NCBI GenBank assembly: GCA_036835375.1
Contig: DAITMB010000120.1
Location: 1-15,124 of the forward strand
Reading direction: 5' to 3'
From: JANQTF01 sp036835375
Lineage (GTDB): Bacteria; Bacteroidota; Bacteroidia; J057
DNA length: 15,124 nt
The notes under the pieces are model-generated. The model made no database searches. It had not been told where the DNA came from and saw nothing but the letters and a program-made list of their open reading frames with translations. Below, piece by piece: positions 14,035-15,124 of this stretch (within the stretch, counting starts at the first letter, position 1; the number at the start of each line of letters is the position of its first letter). Both the position numbers and the translations under genes were made by a program.

Positions 14035-14979
14035 ATGGACGTTCACCACACCTTCCGCAACCTCAAGTTCGAGGTAGAGCAAATCCTCCTCACCGTCACT
14101 GCCCTCGAAGAACGCTACGGCATGGGATACCTCATCAACATCCTCCAAGGCCAGCAAACTTTCCTCCGCAACGAATCTCACGCAACCCTGAGTTGCTTCG
14201 GTGCGCTCTCTACAGCCACCCGCGACCACCTTCGCCGGCTGATCACCCTCATGCTCAAAGAGGAATACCTCCTCGTTTCAGATCCCAGATATGGCATCCT
14301 GCAGCTGAGCGAAAAAGGGCACGGCTTCCTAAAGTCTCCCCTGGACATGTATGTGGATCCGAAGGCTATCCAGGAAAGTGGATTCGAACGAGCGCTGCGG
14401 GCCCGACTCAAAGACATTCGTAAGCATTTTGCTACGGAAGAGGGCAAACCACCTTTCCGAATATTTACCGATCATACCCTGGAAGCACTTCTTGAAAGCA
14501 AACCCCAGTCAGTCGAAGATCTCTTGTTGATCCCGGGAATGGCGCACTACAAAGTCAATCGCTATGGCCCTGCGATCCTTCAATCTTTTTTGAATCTGGA
14601 AGAGCAAAGGGCGGATTTCCTTCGCACGCAATTGCTGCGCCGTGTTGCAACCCCCAGCCATCAAGCTGTGAAGACCATGTTTGAGAGTGGTCTTTCCGTA
14701 GAAGAAATCGCGCAGCGCCGCCAAGTGAAGCCATCTACAGTCAACAGCGCGCTCCTGGCCCTACACCAAGCAGGCGATGTGAACCTCAAGCCTTGGATAG
14801 AGCACACCCTTCCTCAAGAGGTGCTGGAGCGAGGCGCTGAGTGGTTTCGCGAAAAAGAAAGTCCCCGCCTCCAGGAAGCTTTTGAGACATTAGGTCTCGA
14901 TTATGACACCTTGAGACTGTGCAGACTGTATGTCGCTGACTTTCACAGCTCAGAAATAGAGCTTTCTAAAGCTTCCTGA
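14035..14979 (+). CDS. Helicase-less RecQ-tail protein (RQC-HRDC-HTH_40)
   Basis: A 314-residue protein with the C-terminal domains of RecQ but no motor. Residues about 5-105 are an RQC winged helix (QILLTVTALEERYGMGYLIN, then HATLSCFGALS, and LRRLITLMLKEEYLL...GILQLSEKG), which in RecQ binds the duplex-fork junction. Residues about 117-186 are HRDC (LRARLKDIRKHFATEEGKPPF, IFTDHTLEALLE, LLLIPGM, YGPAILQSF), a single-strand or junction binding domain. Residues about 207-300 are HTH_40 (SGLSVEEIAQRRQVKPSTVN). RecQ helicase motifs such as the Walker A and DEVH are absent, and the upstream 324 bases are not coding, so it is not a simple frameshift of a nearby helicase within this window. Start ATG 14035 gives a complete RQC. 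It may bind DNA junctions or act as an adaptor or decoy; function unknown. Divergent from a photolyase, a repair context. Confidence 0.85.
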   Translation: MDVHHTFRNLKFEVEQILLTVTALEERYGMGYLINILQGQQTFLRNESHATLSCFGALSTATRDHLRRLITLMLKEEYLLVSDPRYGILQLSEKGHGFLKSPLDMYVDPKAIQESGFERALRARLKDIRKHFATEEGKPPFRIFTDHTLEALLESKPQSVEDLLLIPGMAHYKVNRYGPAILQSFLNLEEQRADFLRTQLLRRVATPSHQAVKTMFESGLSVEEIAQRRQVKPSTVNSALLALHQAGDVNLKPWIEHTLPQEVLERGAEWFREKESPRLQEAFETLGLDYDTLRLCRLYVADFHSSEIELSKAS

Positions 14980-15042
14980 TTCATCACTTTCGCAGGTCAA
15001 CTGCCCGTTTTCGTTCTCTCTCCTCTGCCTTTCACTCGCTAG

Positions 15043-15124
15043 TCATACTTCTTTCTTTTTCTCGCACAGCGAGATGGCAATGATTTGTCCTTTTTTCATC
15101 ACAGGACCCTCGAGCTTTCCCCTC
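15043..15124 (-). CDS. Possible 3' end of an unidentified gene (partial)
   Basis: On the minus strand the frame from the window edge gives 26 codons ending KGQIIAISLCEKKKEV then TGA (15043-15045), convergent to the RecQ-tail gene with 63 bases between. The composition is coding-like, but the piece is too short for a family call; a resemblance to the start of MOSC proteins (KGQIIAIS) was considered and not trusted. It could also be non-coding. Confidence 0.35.
   Translation of the reverse strand, partial: RGKLEGPVMKKGQIIAISLCEKKKEV

Noticed and set aside
13983..14423. Plus-strand frame of 146 codons overlapping the RecQ-tail gene
   Set aside because: Very rich in Pro/Arg/His, typical of an out-of-frame shadow; the RQC/HRDC frame explains the same DNA.
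1..15124. CRISPR array, tRNA or rRNA genes
   Set aside because: No regularly spaced direct repeats and no recognisable RNA gene sequences or cloverleaf were seen.

Overview
The window looks like a chromosomal segment of a Bacteroidota bacterium, perhaps of the Saprospiria/Cytophagia type (the class is a guess). The signs are a type IX secretion (T9SS) C-terminal sorting domain, a signal-peptide/TPR/membrane/LuxR-HTH regulator, a lipoprotein whose Cys is followed by an acidic/Lys export-signal-like stretch, mostly weak Shine-Dalgarno sites, and a YdeI/DoxX/AHSA1/ArsR stress cluster typical of the phylum. No rRNA, tRNA or CRISPR array was seen.

Layout. Positions 1-1101 hold a heavily decayed IS3-family element with nonsense codons, frameshifts and an internal deletion. 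Next to it on the minus strand (1137-1571) is a 3'-truncated gene for a small secreted, probably outer-membrane beta-barrel protein without a usable start codon. After a gene-poor stretch comes an exported SMP-30/gluconolactonase-like beta-propeller (1929-3008, minus) with all four metal-ligand positions of the family. From 5995 down to 3196 (minus) six short genes lie head to tail: ArsR repressor, AHSA1/SRPBCC protein, DoxX-like membrane protein, YdeI (DUF1801+OmdA), a VOC/bleomycin-resistance-like protein, and a second YdeI-type protein (DUF1905+OmdA). The first four are joined by a 3-nt gap and two ATGA overlaps. Two related inverted repeats directly upstream of arsR look like its operators.

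The most interesting gene is at 6290-8113 (plus): a predicted surface lipoprotein whose residues about 95-375 match the pore-forming domains 1-3 of cholesterol-dependent cytolysins (CDC). The membrane-recognition domain 4 and its Trp-rich undecapeptide are replaced by four repeats of about 56 residues that probably form a four-bladed propeller. A strong hairpin follows it. Convergent to it is a TPR/LuxR-HTH membrane-bound regulator (8336-10216), then a T9SS-exported beta-rich protein (10342-12009) and an Fe-S cluster photolyase/cryptochrome (12172-13710), all minus. Divergent from the photolyase is a 314-residue protein (14035-14979) with the RQC, HRDC and HTH_40 domains of RecQ but no helicase motor. 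The window ends with what may be the last 26 codons of a minus-strand gene.

Functional grouping: one envelope/stress operon under a self-regulating ArsR repressor, a divergently oriented CDC-like toxin or defence lipoprotein, a secreted-protein and sensor group, and a divergent DNA-repair pair (photolyase and RecQ-tail protein). Functions are assigned from recognised sequence motifs only; no database search was possible.
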